Assembly: GCA_020161755.1 (NCBI GenBank)
Contig: JAIUOS010000013.1
Coordinates: 1 to 64,000 of the forward strand
Direction of reading: 5' to 3'
Length of the DNA stretch: 64,000 nt
Origin: Actinomycetota bacterium
GTDB lineage: Bacteria; Actinomycetota; Actinomycetes; Propionibacteriales; Propionibacteriaceae
Shown: in pieces, positions 16,329 to 26,728 of the stretch
How the letters are laid out: every line of letters starts with the position of its first letter
How positions within the stretch are numbered: the first letter of the stretch is position 1
Position numbers and translations under genes: made by a program
Notes under the pieces: generated by a model
Told to the model about the DNA's origin: nothing
Databases searched by the model: none
Seen by the model: the letters and a program-made list of their open reading frames with translations, nothing else

Positions 16329-18757
16329 GCGTGGTCACGAAGCCCGCCGACCAGGTGGCCCCGGTCGACCTGATCACGGTCACCATCGACGGCACCGAGG
16401 TGCAGGTGCCGAAGGGCACGCTGGCCATCCGGGCCGCCGAGATGATCGGCATCGCCATCCCGCGGTTCTGCGACCACCCGCTGCTCGACCCGGTCGGCGC
16501 CTGCCGCCAGTGCATGGTCGAGGTGCCCGACATGGGCAACGGCCGCGGCATGCCCAAGCCGCAGGCGTCCTGCACCCTGGAGTGCGCGCCCGGCATGCAG
16601 ATCAAGACCCAGCTCAGCTCGGCGGTGGCCGAGAAGGCCCAGAAGGGCATGCTGGAGTTCCTGCTGATCAACCACCCGCTGGACTGCCCGATCTGTGACA
16701 AGGGCGGGGAGTGCCCGCTGCAGAACCAGGCCCTGGCGAACGGACGCGGCGAGAGCCGCTACGAGGGCCGCAAGCGCACCTTCCCCAAGCCGGTGGCGAT
16801 CTCGGCCGAGATCCTGCTCGACCGCGAGCGCTGCGTGCTGTGCGCGCGCTGCACCCGGTTCTCCGAGCAGATCTCCGGCGATCCGTTCATCGCGCTGGTC
16901 GAGCGCGGCGCGCTGCAGCAGGTGGGCATCTACGCGGAGAACCCGTACGACTCCTACTTCTCCGGCAACGTCGTGCAGATCTGCCCGGTGGGCGCGCTCA
17001 CGTCGGTGGCCTACCGCTTCCAGAGCCGCCCGTTCGACCTGGTCAGCACCATGGTCACCTGCGAGCACTGCGCGGCCGGCTGCTCGCTGCGCACCGACCA
17101 GCGGCACTTCCAGGTGAAGCGCCGGCTGGCCGGCGAGCTCCCCGAGGTCAACGAGGAGTGGAACTGCGACAAGGGCCGCTTCGCCTTCGTCTCGGGCCGC
17201 GGCGACGACCGCCTCACACGTCCGCTGATCCGTGAGGACGGGGCCCTGCGGGTCGCGTCCTGGCCGGAGGCGATCGACGCCGCCGTCGCCGGGCTGGCCG
17301 CGGCCGGCTCCCGCGTCGGTGTGCTCACCGGCGGTCGCCTGACCGTCGAGGACGCCTACGGCTACAGCAAGTTCGCCCGGGCCGTGCTCGGCACGAACAG
17401 CATCGACTTCCGCTCCCGCCCGACCGGCGCCGACGAGGCGGCCTTCCTGGCCACCCGGGTGGCCGGACGGACGCTCGCGGACGCGGTCACCTACGCCGAC
17501 CTGGAGACCGTCGGCCACGTCGTGCTGGTCGGTTTCGAGCCGGAGGAGGAGTCGCCGCTGGTGTTCCTGCGGCTCCGCAAGGCCGTCCGCAAGAAGAACC
17601 TGACCGTGACCGCGATCGCCGCGTTCACCACCAACGGCAACGCCAAGCTCAACGCGACCCTGGTGCCGACGGTGCCCGGCGAGGAGGCCGCCGCCCTGCG
17701 GGCGCTCGACCTGGCCGCCGGCGACGTGATCCTGGTGGGGGAGCGGGCAGCGCTGGCTCCCGGCGCCCTGGCCGCCGTGGCCGAGGTCGCGGACGCCACC
17801 GGCGCCCGGCTGGCCTGGGTGCCGCGCCGCGCCGGTGACCGTGGCGCGCTGGAGGCCGGCTGCCTCCCCGGGCTGCTGCCCGGCGGACGCCCGCTGGCCG
17901 ACACCACCGCCCGGGTGGACGTGGCCGCGGCCTGGGACCTGGCGAACCTGCCGGCGTCCGAGGGACTGGAAGCCACCGCGATGCTGGCGGCGGCTGCCGC
18001 CGGCGAGCTACAGGCACTCGTGGTCGCCGGCATCGAGCCGAGCGACTTCGCCGACGCCGAGGCGGTCCGCGCCGGGCTGGAGAAGGTCGGCTTCCTGGTC
18101 TCGCTGGAGAACCGGCTGTCCGAGGTCACCGAGCGGGCGGACGTGGTCTTCCCGGTCGCGCTGATCGAGGAGCACGCCGGCACCTTCCTCAACTGGGAGC
18201 ACCGCCACGGCCGCGTCAACACCGTCATCAAGCAGTCGAACGCGCCGATGACCGACCTGCGGGTGCTGGCCGCGCTGGCCGACGGCCTGGGCCGTCCGCT
18301 CGGCGTCCGGACGCCCGCGCAGGCGCTGGCCGAGCTCACCGAGCTGGGCACCTGGCAGGCACCGGCGGCAGCGTCGAAGAAGGCCGCGAAGAAGGCGGCC
18401 GCCAAGGCGGCGAAGCCGCCGAAGGCCGTCGACGGCGAGGTGCGGGTGAAGCTGTCCACCTGGCGCCAGCTGATCGACGGTGGCCGCGGCCAGGACGGCG
18501 AGGAGGCGCTGGCCGCCACCGCGAAGCCGTCCGTGGCCCGGGTGAGCCCGGCGCTGGCCGCCGAACTCGGCGTGGCCGAGGGCGACCAGGTCGCGGTGAG
18601 CGGCGGCTCGGGCTGGTACAGCCTGCCGGTCGCGATCACCCCCGGCATGGTCGAGGGCACCGTCTGGGTGCCGACGAACTCACCCGGCACACCGCTGGGC
18701 GAGCTGGGCGTGGTCTTCGGTGACGAGGTCGCGCTGAGCCTGGGAGGCGAGGAATGA
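16325..18757 (+). CDS. nuoG: NADH-quinone oxidoreductase subunit G
   Basis: An 810-aa iron-sulfur subunit of the molybdopterin-oxidoreductase superfamily. The N-terminal [2Fe-2S] ferredoxin has Cys49, Cys60 and Cys63; next is the His-Cys3 site [18 protein letters not shown], then [10 protein letters not shown] with a later [22 protein letters not shown] with a downstream NCDKGRF matches the ligands of the extra N7 cluster kept in some bacteria. The degenerate molybdopterin-like domain follows, broken near residue 700 by an Ala/Lys linker ([16 protein letters not shown]) before the final beta domain. Start and stop both overlap neighbours by four bases. Confidence 0.96.
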   Translation: MSVVTKPADQVAPVDLITVTIDGTEVQVPKGTLAIRAAEMIGIAIPRFCDHPLLDPVGACRQCMVEVPDMGNGRGMPKPQASCTLECAPGMQIKTQLSSAVAEKAQKGMLEFLLINHPLDCPICDKGGECPLQNQALANGRGESRYEGRKRTFPKPVAISAEILLDRERCVLCARCTRFSEQISGDPFIALVERGALQQVGIYAENPYDSYFSGNVVQICPVGALTSVAYRFQSRPFDLVSTMVTCEHCAAGCSLRTDQRHFQVKRRLAGELPEVNEEWNCDKGRFAFVSGRGDDRLTRPLIREDGALRVASWPEAIDAAVAGLAAAGSRVGVLTGGRLTVEDAYGYSKFARAVLGTNSIDFRSRPTGADEAAFLATRVAGRTLADAVTYADLETVGHVVLVGFEPEEESPLVFLRLRKAVRKKNLTVTAIAAFTTNGNAKLNATLVPTVPGEEAAALRALDLAAGDVILVGERAALAPGALAAVAEVADATGARLAWVPRRAGDRGALEAGCLPGLLPGGRPLADTTARVDVAAAWDLANLPASEGLEATAMLAAAAAGELQALVVAGIEPSDFADAEAVRAGLEKVGFLVSLENRLSEVTERADVVFPVALIEEHAGTFLNWEHRHGRVNTVIKQSNAPMTDLRVLAALADGLGRPLGVRTPAQALAELTELGTWQAPAAASKKAAKKAAAKAAKPPKAVDGEVRVKLSTWRQLIDGGRGQDGEEALAATAKPSVARVSPALAAELGVAEGDQVAVSGGSGWYSLPVAITPGMVEGTVWVPTNSPGTPLGELGVVFGDEVALSLGGEE

Positions 18758-20043
18758 ACGATCCGTGGTGGCTCGTCCTGATCAAGGTCGTCGTCCTGTT
18801 CGTCGTCCTGCTGGTCTGGACGATCTTCAACGTCTGGTACGAGCGGCGGCTGGTCGGCAAGATGCAGCACCGCCTCGGCCCGATCATGAACGGCCCGCTG
18901 GGCCTGGGACAGGCGCTGGCCGACGGCATGAAGCTGCTGATCAAGGAGGACTTCATGCCCTCCATGGTCGACCGCGTGCTGTTCACCGTCGCCCCGATGA
19001 TCGCCGGCACGGCCGCGTTCACCGCGTGGGCGGTGATCCCGTTCGGCGGTGAGGTCGAGATGTTCGGCGTGAAGACCTACCTGCAGCTGACCGACCTGCC
19101 GGTCGGCGTCCTGGTGCTGCTGGCCGTGACCTCGGTCGGCATCTACGGCTTCGTGCTCGCCGGCTGGTCGTCCAACTCGCCGTACTCGCTGCTCGGCGGC
19201 CTGCGCTCCAGCGCCCAGATGATCTCCTACGAGATCGCGATGGGCCTCTCGCTGGTCGCCGTGTTCCTGTACGCCGGTTCGATGTCCACCCATGACATCG
19301 TCGAGGCCCAGCGCACCCCGCTGCTGCCGTTCAACGTCGACATCGGCCTCCAGACCTGGTACTGGCTGTTGCTGCTGCCGTCGTTCGTGATCTACGTGAT
19401 CGCGATGGTCGGTGAGACCAACCGCGCGCCGTTCGACCTCCCCGAGGCCGAGTCGGAGCTGGTCAGCGGCTACATCACCGAGTACTCCGGCTTCCGTTAC
19501 GCGGTCTACTTCCTGGCCGAGTACATCAACATGGCCACCGTCTCGGCGATCGCCACCACCTTGTTCGTGGGCGGCTACCTGCCGATCTGGCCGCTGAACC
19601 TGATCGAGCCGCTGAACAACCCGTGGCTCGGCCCGATCTTCTTCGTGATCAAGGTGCAGTTGTTCATCTCGCTGTTCGTGTGGCTGCGCGGCACGCTGCC
19701 GCGGTTCCGTTACGACCAGTTCATGAAGCTCGGCTGGAAGGGCCTGATCCCGATCTCGCTGGCCTGGATCATCGTGATCGCCACCGTGTCCGCGCTGCGC
19801 CAGGAGAACCTGCTCCAGGGCCCGATCCTGTGGGGCTCGATCATCCTGATCGCGCTGGCCATCGCCGCCATCATGTTCGTCGGGGAGAAGCCCGAGCCCG
19901 AACCGGCCCCCGACACCGGGCCGTTCGACGCCTTCGCCGGGGGCTACCCGGTGCCCCCGATGCCCGGTCAGGTGCTGCCCGAGTTGCAGGACGTGATCCC
20001 GTCCACCGCGGAGCCGCAGCGCCCCGTCGGAGAGGAGCAGTAG
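18754..20043 (+). CDS. nuoH: NADH-quinone oxidoreductase subunit H
   Basis: A 429-aa membrane subunit (ND1 family) that links the peripheral and membrane arms and lines the quinone channel. Conserved segments are [15 protein letters not shown] after the first helix, LKEDF-like [31 protein letters not shown], and the signature [21 protein letters not shown] with [15 protein letters not shown] ~50-residue Pro/Glu-rich C-terminal tail extends past the usual end, as in other actinobacteria. The ATG overlaps the nuoG stop. Confidence 0.97.
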   Translation: MNDPWWLVLIKVVVLFVVLLVWTIFNVWYERRLVGKMQHRLGPIMNGPLGLGQALADGMKLLIKEDFMPSMVDRVLFTVAPMIAGTAAFTAWAVIPFGGEVEMFGVKTYLQLTDLPVGVLVLLAVTSVGIYGFVLAGWSSNSPYSLLGGLRSSAQMISYEIAMGLSLVAVFLYAGSMSTHDIVEAQRTPLLPFNVDIGLQTWYWLLLLPSFVIYVIAMVGETNRAPFDLPEAESELVSGYITEYSGFRYAVYFLAEYINMATVSAIATTLFVGGYLPIWPLNLIEPLNNPWLGPIFFVIKVQLFISLFVWLRGTLPRFRYDQFMKLGWKGLIPISLAWIIVIATVSALRQENLLQGPILWGSIILIALAIAAIMFVGEKPEPEPAPDTGPFDAFAGGYPVPPMPGQVLPELQDVIPSTAEPQRPVGEEQ

Positions 20044-20607
20044 ATGGGAATCCTCGACCCGTGGGCCGGGTTCGGAGTGACCTTCCGGACGATCTTCCGC
20101 AAGACCTTCACCCAGGGCTACCCGGAGAAGGGCAAGGAGAAGATCACCGCGCCGCGCTTCCACGGACGCCACCAGCTGAACCGCTGGCCCGACGGCCTGG
20201 AGAAGTGCGTCGGCTGTGAGCTGTGCGCCTGGGCCTGCCCGGCGGACGCGATCTACGTCGAGGGCGCGGACAACACCGACGAGGAGCGCTTCAGCCCCGG
20301 CGAGCGGTACGGCCGCGTCTACCAGATCAACTACCTGCGCTGCATCCTGTGCGGGCTGTGCATCGAGGCGTGCCCCACCCGTGCCCTGACGATGACCAAC
20401 GACTTCAAGCTGGCCGACACCAGCCGGGAGAAGATGATCTACACCAAGGACCGGCTGCTGGCCCCGCTGCTGCCCGGCATGGAGGAGCCGCCGCACCCGC
20501 GGCGCCTGGGCCCCGACGAGCGCGCCTACTTCCTCGGCCTGCCGGCCACCGGCAAGCCCGACAACCGCACGCCGATCAGCGGCGACGCGGAAGGAGGAGC
20601 CCGATGA
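20044..20607 (+). CDS. nuoI: NADH-quinone oxidoreductase subunit I
   Basis: A 187-aa ferredoxin-like subunit with two [4Fe-4S] clusters (N6a and N6b) connecting the G and B subunits. Both CxxCxxCxxxCP motifs are clear: [16 protein letters not shown] and [16 protein letters not shown]. Its ATG follows the nuoH TAG with no gap. The C-terminal ~50 residues, after the second cluster, are a typical actinobacterial extension. The stop overlaps the nuoJ start. Confidence 0.97.
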   Translation: MGILDPWAGFGVTFRTIFRKTFTQGYPEKGKEKITAPRFHGRHQLNRWPDGLEKCVGCELCAWACPADAIYVEGADNTDEERFSPGERYGRVYQINYLRCILCGLCIEACPTRALTMTNDFKLADTSREKMIYTKDRLLAPLLPGMEEPPHPRRLGPDERAYFLGLPATGKPDNRTPISGDAEGGAR

Positions 20608-21410
20608 TCCCTCTGGTCACCGGCCAGGAGGTCACCTTCTGGATCGTCGCCCCGCTGATGGTGCTGGGGGCGCTCGGCCTGCTGTTCCTCCGCAAGGCCG
20701 TCTACGCCGCTCTGAGCATGGCGTTCGTGATGGTGAACCTGGCCGTCCTGTACGCCTCGCTGAACGCGATGTTCCTGACGTTCGTGCAGATCATCGTCTA
20801 CACCGGCGCGATCATGATGCTGTTCCTGTTCGTGCTGATGCTGGTCGGCGTCGACACCCCCGACTCGGTGGTCGAGACGCTGAAGGGCCAGAAGGTCGCC
20901 GCCTGGCTGGCCGGCGCGGGCATGCTCGGCCTGATCGTGTTCGGGATCGGCGGCTCGCTGGCCGGCGGCCCGCAGGTCGGCCTGGACGAGGCCAACGCGG
21001 CCCACGGCGGCAACGTCGAGTCGCTGGCCGCGCTGATCTTCGGCCGCCACGTGTTCGTCTTCGAGCTCACCTCCGCGCTGCTGATCACCGCGGCGGTCGG
21101 GGCGATGGTGCTCGGCCAGCACGCCCGCGTCCGTCCGAAGCCCACCCAGCGCGACCTCGCCGAGAAGCGCATGCGGGAGTACGCCGAGGACGGCGTGCAC
21201 CCCGGCACCCTGCCGAACTCCGGCGTCATCGCCCGCCACAACGGCATCGCCGTCCCGGCGCTGCTGCCGGACGGGACGGTCAGCGAGGCCTCGGTGTCGC
21301 AGGCCCTGGCGATGCGCGGCGTGATCCTGGATTCGCCGGCGCTGAGCCGGACGACCGCTGAAGCCTTCGAAGCCATCGAGGGCGCCCGTGCCGAGGAGGA
21401 CGAATCGTGA
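20604..21410 (+). CDS. nuoJ: NADH-quinone oxidoreductase subunit J
   Basis: A 268-aa membrane subunit (ND6 family) with about five helices. The core motif [21 protein letters not shown] is the pi-bulge helix region important for coupling quinone reduction to proton pumping. After the last helix there is a ~90-residue cytosolic tail including a short run of charged residues, longer than in enterobacterial NuoJ but common in actinobacteria. The ATG at 20604 overlaps the nuoI stop and has AAGGAGGAG just upstream, the strongest ribosome binding site inside the operon. Confidence 0.95.
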   Translation: MIPLVTGQEVTFWIVAPLMVLGALGLLFLRKAVYAALSMAFVMVNLAVLYASLNAMFLTFVQIIVYTGAIMMLFLFVLMLVGVDTPDSVVETLKGQKVAAWLAGAGMLGLIVFGIGGSLAGGPQVGLDEANAAHGGNVESLAALIFGRHVFVFELTSALLITAAVGAMVLGQHARVRPKPTQRDLAEKRMREYAEDGVHPGTLPNSGVIARHNGIAVPALLPDGTVSEASVSQALAMRGVILDSPALSRTTAEAFEAIEGARAEEDES

Positions 21411-21706
21411 GCCCCGACAACTACCTGTACCTGGCCGCGATCCTGTTCACGATCGGGACCATCGGGGTGATGATCCGGCGCAACGCGCTGGTCGCCTTCA
21501 TGTCCGTCGAGCTGATGCTGAACGCGGCCAACCTCGCGATGGTCGCGTTCGCGCTGGCCCGCGGCGGGCTGGACGGCCAGGTCGCCACCTTCTTCGTGAT
21601 GGTGGTCGCCGCGGCGGAGGTCGTGGTCGGCCTGAGCATCATCATCACCATCTACCGCACCCGGCGCTCCACCTCGGTGGACGCGGCGAACCTGCTGAAG
21701 CTGTGA
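21407..21706 (+). CDS. nuoK: NADH-quinone oxidoreductase subunit K
   Basis: A 99-aa three-helix membrane subunit (ND4L family). The conserved membrane glutamate in [13 protein letters not shown] and the second one in [19 protein letters not shown], both part of the proton path, are present. It starts with GTG overlapping the nuoJ stop (GTGA). The length is the usual ~100 aa. Confidence 0.96.
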   Translation: MSPDNYLYLAAILFTIGTIGVMIRRNALVAFMSVELMLNAANLAMVAFALARGGLDGQVATFFVMVVAAAEVVVGLSIIITIYRTRRSTSVDAANLLKL

Positions 21707-21719
21707 GGGGCGCTACCCG

Positions 21720-23621
21720 ATGATCACCCTGGAAACCCTGGTCCCCGCGACCGGCCTGTTCAGCTACGCGTGGCTGATGATCGTCGTGCCGGCCGTGGTC
21801 GCCGCCGTGCTGCTGCTGTTCGGCAGCATCCTCGACCGGATCGGGCACTGGCTGGCGGTCGCCGCCGTGCTGGTCTCGTTCACCGTCGCCGCGATCCTGT
21901 TCGTCCAGCTGCTCGGGGCCGACCCGGAGTCCCGCGCGGTCTCGGTGCCGCTGTTCGAGTGGATCACCACCGGCATGTGGAACGTCAAGGCCGGCCTGCT
22001 GGTCGACCAGCTGTCGATCCTGTTCGCGATGCTGATCACCGGCGTCGGCGCCCTGATCCACATCTACTCGGTGGGCTACATGGCCCACGACGAACGCCGC
22101 CGGCGCTTCTTCGCCTACCTGAACCTGTTCATCGCGGCGATGCTGATCCTGGTGCTGGCCGACAACTACCTGGTGCTGTTCGTCGGGTGGGAGGGCGTCG
22201 GCCTGGCGTCCTACCTGCTGATCGGGTTCTGGCAGTACAAGCCGTCCGCGGCCGCCGCGGCCAAGAAGGCCTTCGTGATGAACCGGGTCGGCGACCTGGG
22301 CATGACGATGGCGATCATGAGCATGCTGGCGCTGTTCGGCAGCTCGTCCTTCACCGACGTCAATTCCGGCGCCGCGCACCTCACCCCGTTCTGGGCCACC
22401 ACGATCGGCCTGCTGCTCCTGCTGGGCGCCTGCGGCAAGTCCGCCCAGGTGCCGCTGCAGGCCTGGCTGCTGGACGCGATGGAGGGCCCGACCCCGGTGT
22501 CGGCGCTGATCCACGCCGCCACGATGGTCACCGCCGGCGTGTACCTGGTGGTGCGCAGCCACGAGATCTTCGGCATGTCGGACGCCGCGAGCACCGCGGT
22601 CGTGGTCGTCGGCTGCGTGACGCTCCTCGCCGGTGCCTGGATCGGTACCAGCAAGGACGACATCAAGAAGGTGCTGGCCGGCTCGACGATGAGCCAGATC
22701 GGCTACATGATGCTCGCCGCCGGCCTCGGCCCGGTCGGCTACGCGTTCGCGATCTTCCACCTGCTCACCCACGGCTTCTTCAAGGCCAACATGTTCCTCG
22801 GCGCCGGTTCGGTGATGCACGCCATGGACGACGACGTGAACATGCGGCACTACGGCGCGCTGGCCAAGGTCACCCGGATCACGTTCTGGACGTTCGCGAT
22901 GGGCTACCTGGCGATCATCGGGTTCCCGGGCCTGGCCGGCTACTTCTCCAAGGACCACATCATCGAGGCGGCCTTCGAGGTGAGCACCCTCGCGGGTGTC
23001 TGCGCGCTGGTCGGCGCGGGCATCACCGCGTTCTACATGACCCGGCTGATGCTGATGACCTTCTTCGGCGAGAAGCGCTGGCGCCCGGGCGTGCACCCGC
23101 ACGAGTCGCCGCTGGTGATGACCGTCCCGCTGATCATCCTGGCCTTCTTCAGCGTCATCGCCGGTGCGCTGATGAACTGGTGGATCCAGGAGTGGCTGGA
23201 GCCGGCCGTCGGCAACCACGTCCATGAGGTCTCGCTCGTCCCGGGCCCGATCGGCTGGGCCACGCTCGCGGTCGTCGCCGCGGGCGTCGCGCTCTCCTGG
23301 TGGCTGTTCGGCACGAAGCCGATCCCCGACGTCGCCCCGGCCTCGGCCAACCCGTTCACCGTCGCGGGCCGCAACGACCTGTTCGGCGACGCGATCAACG
23401 ACACCCTGGTCGTGCAGCCGACCCTGCTCGCCGCGCGCGGCCTGGTGGCCACCGACGACAAGCTGATCGACGCCGCCGCGAACGGGGTCGGCACGATGTT
23501 CGCCGGGTTGTCGTCCCAGACCAGACGCCTGCAGACCGGACAGGTCCGCAGCTACGCCCTCACCATGACGATCGGCGTCCTGCTGGTCGGCGCGGTGCTG
23601 ATCCTCACCCAGCTGGGCTGA
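21720..23621 (+). CDS. nuoL: NADH-quinone oxidoreductase subunit L
   Basis: A 633-aa antiporter-like membrane subunit (ND5 family) forming the distal proton pump and the long lateral helix. Conserved motifs include the Glu of FVGWEGVGLASYLLIGFW, the Lys of GKSAQVPLQAWLLDAMEGPTPVSALIHAATMVTAGVYL, and STMSQIGYM. The C-terminal part carries the amphipathic lateral helix segment before ~residue 560. The start lies 13 bp after nuoK. Confidence 0.97.
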   Translation: MITLETLVPATGLFSYAWLMIVVPAVVAAVLLLFGSILDRIGHWLAVAAVLVSFTVAAILFVQLLGADPESRAVSVPLFEWITTGMWNVKAGLLVDQLSILFAMLITGVGALIHIYSVGYMAHDERRRRFFAYLNLFIAAMLILVLADNYLVLFVGWEGVGLASYLLIGFWQYKPSAAAAAKKAFVMNRVGDLGMTMAIMSMLALFGSSSFTDVNSGAAHLTPFWATTIGLLLLLGACGKSAQVPLQAWLLDAMEGPTPVSALIHAATMVTAGVYLVVRSHEIFGMSDAASTAVVVVGCVTLLAGAWIGTSKDDIKKVLAGSTMSQIGYMMLAAGLGPVGYAFAIFHLLTHGFFKANMFLGAGSVMHAMDDDVNMRHYGALAKVTRITFWTFAMGYLAIIGFPGLAGYFSKDHIIEAAFEVSTLAGVCALVGAGITAFYMTRLMLMTFFGEKRWRPGVHPHESPLVMTVPLIILAFFSVIAGALMNWWIQEWLEPAVGNHVHEVSLVPGPIGWATLAVVAAGVALSWWLFGTKPIPDVAPASANPFTVAGRNDLFGDAINDTLVVQPTLLAARGLVATDDKLIDAAANGVGTMFAGLSSQTRRLQTGQVRSYALTMTIGVLLVGAVLILTQLG

Positions 23622-23635
23622 GGGAGGAGTTGGAG

Positions 23636-25165
23636 ATGACTTTCCCCTGGCTCACGTTCCTCGGCCTGGTGCCGCTGGTCGGCGCCGGCGTGCTGTGCCT
23701 GCCGGTGAAGCAGATCGCGCGCGGCATCGGCATGGTGTTCGCCCTGCTCACGGCAGCGGTCGGCATCGGCGTCTGGGTGCTCTACGCCGGCGGCGCCACG
23801 CTGACCGAGAAGGCCGCCTGGATCCCGGCGTTCGGCGCCTGGTGGGCGGTCGGCCTCGACGGCATGGCGCTGGTGATGGTGCTGCTCACCGTCGCCCTCG
23901 TCCCGGTGGTGCTGCTCGCCGAGTGGAAGCTCGGAGGGCGCGGACGCTGGACGCCGCAGGCGTTCTTCGCTCTCGTGCTCGCGCTGGAGAGCCTGTCGCT
24001 GTTCGTGTTCATGGCGCAGGACGTCCTGCTGTTCTACCTCTTCTTCGAGGCCACCCTGATCCCGATGTACTTCCTGATCGGCGGCTTCGGCGGTGCCCGG
24101 CGGTCGTTCGCCGCGATGAAGTTCCTGCTGTTCAGCCTCGCCGGCGGCCTGGTCATGCTCGCCTCGGTGATCGGGCTGTACGTCTGGTCGGTCCGCCTCA
24201 CCGGCACCGCGACCTACCTGCTGAGCGACTGGACCCAGCTCGGCGTCCAGCTGGCCCAGGACAACCCGGACCTCACCAAGTGGCTGATGGCCGGCTTCCT
24301 GATCGCCTTCATCGTCAAGGCGCCGATGGTGCCGGTGCACACGTGGCTGCCCACCGCGACCGAGGAGGCGACGCCCGGCACCTCCGTGCTGCTGGTCGGC
24401 ATCCTCGACAAGATCGGCACCTTCGGGATGATCAAGTTCTGCCTGTGGCTGTTCCCGCAGGCCAGCGCCTGGGTGGCCCCGGCGATGGTCGTGCTGGCGC
24501 TGATCAGCATCATCTACGGCGCGGTCGCGGCGATCGGCAGCACCAACCTGCTGCGCCTGGTCGCCTACACCTCGATCAGCCACTTCGGCTTCATGGTGCT
24601 GGGCATCTACACCTTCACCAGCACCGGCATCGCCGGCTCGGTGTTCTACATGGTCAACCACGGGTTCTCCACCGCGGCGCTGTTCCTGGTGATCGGGTTC
24701 CTGATCAGCCGGCGCGGCTCGGCGCTGGTCACCGACTTCGGCGGCGTCCAGAAGGTCGCGCCCGTGCTCACCGGCGTGTTCCTGATGGCGGGCCTGTCCG
24801 GGCTGGCCCTGCCGGGCATGTCGAGCTTCGTGTCGGAGTTCATGGTGCTGGCCGGCGCCTGGGCGCGGCAGCCCGGCGTCGCCGCGGTGGCCGTGCTCGG
24901 CACCGTCCTCGCCGCGGTCTACATCCTGCGGATGTACCAGCGCACGATGACCGGGCCGGTCACGCCCGACGTGGAGCGGACGTTCACCGCGGACGCGAGC
25001 ACGCGCGAGAAGTGGGTGGCGGGGCCGGTGCTCGCGGTGATCCTGCTGCTCGGCTTCGTGCCGAACATCGCCCTGAACGTGATCAATCCCTTCGCGCAGA
25101 CAGCCATGGAGCACATGAGCGTGGTCCAGGTCGCCGACCCGAAGCCGGGAGAGGAAGCCAAGTGA
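23636..25165 (+). CDS. nuoM: NADH-quinone oxidoreductase subunit M
   Basis: A 509-aa antiporter-like subunit (ND4 family). Landmarks are FYLFFEATLIPMYFLIGGFGG with the essential Glu, VKAPMVPVHTWLPTATEEATPGTSVLLVGILDK with the proton-path Lys, and YTSISHFGFMVLGI. The ATG at 23636 follows a GGAGGAG stretch, 14 bp after nuoL; upstream in-frame starts would run into nuoL. The stop overlaps the GTG of nuoN (GTGA). Confidence 0.97.
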   Translation: MTFPWLTFLGLVPLVGAGVLCLPVKQIARGIGMVFALLTAAVGIGVWVLYAGGATLTEKAAWIPAFGAWWAVGLDGMALVMVLLTVALVPVVLLAEWKLGGRGRWTPQAFFALVLALESLSLFVFMAQDVLLFYLFFEATLIPMYFLIGGFGGARRSFAAMKFLLFSLAGGLVMLASVIGLYVWSVRLTGTATYLLSDWTQLGVQLAQDNPDLTKWLMAGFLIAFIVKAPMVPVHTWLPTATEEATPGTSVLLVGILDKIGTFGMIKFCLWLFPQASAWVAPAMVVLALISIIYGAVAAIGSTNLLRLVAYTSISHFGFMVLGIYTFTSTGIAGSVFYMVNHGFSTAALFLVIGFLISRRGSALVTDFGGVQKVAPVLTGVFLMAGLSGLALPGMSSFVSEFMVLAGAWARQPGVAAVAVLGTVLAAVYILRMYQRTMTGPVTPDVERTFTADASTREKWVAGPVLAVILLLGFVPNIALNVINPFAQTAMEHMSVVQVADPKPGEEAK

Positions 25166-26724
25166 ATCCCATCACCGCGCCCACCTTCGAGTGGCTTCAG
25201 CTCGCCCCCGTCCTGGTGGTGCTGCTGGCCGCCTGCCTCGGCATCGTGATCGAGGCGCTCGTGCCGCGCGCGCTCCGGTTCGTGAGCCAGGTCGCGCTGT
25301 TCGCCCTGGCCGCCGTGGTCGCGTTCGGCTTCCTGGTGGTCAGCTGGAACGAGCCCAAGAACAGCATCGGGCTGATGGCCATGGGCTCGATCAGCCTCGA
25401 CGGCCCCACCTACCTGATGTGGGGGGCGTTGATCATCTTCGGGTTCCTCAGCCTGCTGATCTTCGCCGAGCGCCGGCTGGGCAACGGCAACTCCTCCTTC
25501 GCCGCGTCCGCCGCGTCCGTGCCGGGCAGCCCGGCCGAGACCGAGGCCGGCGTCGCCCGGCACGAGCACACCGAGGTCTTCCCGCTGGCCCTGTTCTCGC
25601 TGAGCGGCATGATGGTGTTCGTCGCCGCCAACGACCTGCTCACTGCGTTCGTGGCGCTCGAGGTCATGTCGCTGCCGCTGTACCTGTTGAGCGGCATGGC
25701 GCGGCGGCGTCGCCTGCTCAGCCAGGAAGCCGCCCTGAAGTACTTCCTGCTGGGCGCGCTGTCGTCGGCGTTCTTCCTGTTCGGGATCGCCCTGGTGTAC
25801 GGCTATACCGGCTCCTTCGACCTCGGCCGCATCAACGACGCGATCACCAACCCGGTCTACGGCGCGGGCCTGCTCTACACCGGCATGGCGTTCCTCGCGA
25901 TCGGACTGCTGTTCAAGATCGGTGCGGTGCCGTTCCACAACTGGGTGCCGGACGTCTACGTGGGCGCCCCCACCCCGGTGACCGGCTTCATGGCGATCTG
26001 CACCAAGCTGGCCGCCGTCGGGGCCACCGTCCGCATCTTCTACGTGGCGCTCGGCGCCGAGCGGTGGAGCTGGCAGCCGCTGCTGGCCACCGTCGCGGTC
26101 GTCACCATGGCGCTCGGCGTCGTGGTCGCCCTGACCCAGACCGACATGAAGCGGCTGCTGGCCTACAGCTCGATCTCGCACGCCGGGTTCATCCTGGTGG
26201 CCGTGGTCGGTGCCACGTCCGGCTCGCTGGGGCAGCTCACCAGCTTCGGCTCGATCCTGTTCTACCTGGTCGCCTACGGCTTCGCGACGATCGCCGCGTT
26301 CGCCATCGTCACGATGGTCCGGGACTCCACCGGCGAGGTGCACGCGATCTCGGGCTGGGCCGGGCTGGGACGGAAGAACCCGCTGCTGGCCGGGATCTTC
26401 GCGGTGCTCATGCTGAGCTTCGCCGGCATCCCGCTGACCGGTGGGTTCATCGGCAAGTGGGCGGTGTTCTCCGCGGCGTGGCGCGGCGGCTACTCCTGGC
26501 TGGTCCTGGCCGCGGTCGCGGCCAGCCTGGTGGCGGCCTACGTCTACCTGCGGGTGATCGTGACGATGTTCTTCGCACCGCCGGCCGAGGGCGTCACCGT
26601 GGGGCGCGCGAGCGGTCTGACCTGGGTGCCCGTGGGGCTCGGGGCGCTTGCCACCGCCTGGTTGGGCCTGTTCCCCGGACCGCTGCTCGACCTGGTCGAC
26701 GCGGCCAGCATCTTCATTCGCTGA
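25162..26724 (+). CDS. nuoN: NADH-quinone oxidoreductase subunit N
   Basis: A 520-aa antiporter-like subunit (ND2 family). It retains the Glu of TAFVALEVMSLPLYLLSG, the Lys in LLFKIGAVPFHNWVPDVYVGAPTPVTGFM, and AYSSISHAGFILVAVVG. Between helices (~residues 105-135) it has a Ser/Ala/Gly-rich soluble insertion ending in a His/Glu cluster, as seen in other actinobacterial NuoN. It starts with GTG overlapping the nuoM stop and closes the nuo operon. Confidence 0.96.
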   Translation: MNPITAPTFEWLQLAPVLVVLLAACLGIVIEALVPRALRFVSQVALFALAAVVAFGFLVVSWNEPKNSIGLMAMGSISLDGPTYLMWGALIIFGFLSLLIFAERRLGNGNSSFAASAASVPGSPAETEAGVARHEHTEVFPLALFSLSGMMVFVAANDLLTAFVALEVMSLPLYLLSGMARRRRLLSQEAALKYFLLGALSSAFFLFGIALVYGYTGSFDLGRINDAITNPVYGAGLLYTGMAFLAIGLLFKIGAVPFHNWVPDVYVGAPTPVTGFMAICTKLAAVGATVRIFYVALGAERWSWQPLLATVAVVTMALGVVVALTQTDMKRLLAYSSISHAGFILVAVVGATSGSLGQLTSFGSILFYLVAYGFATIAAFAIVTMVRDSTGEVHAISGWAGLGRKNPLLAGIFAVLMLSFAGIPLTGGFIGKWAVFSAAWRGGYSWLVLAAVAASLVAAYVYLRVIVTMFFAPPAEGVTVGRASGLTWVPVGLGALATAWLGLFPGPLLDLVDAASIFIR

Positions 26725-26728
26725 GGCT

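Noticed and set aside
18360-18420. Frameshift in nuoG at the Ala/Lys stretch
   Set aside because: The frame stays open and a folded-looking beta domain follows in the same frame.
17491-20496. 1001-codon open frame antisense to nuoG-nuoH
   Set aside because: Composition is His/Gln/Arg-rich junk and both underlying nuo genes are complete with family signatures.
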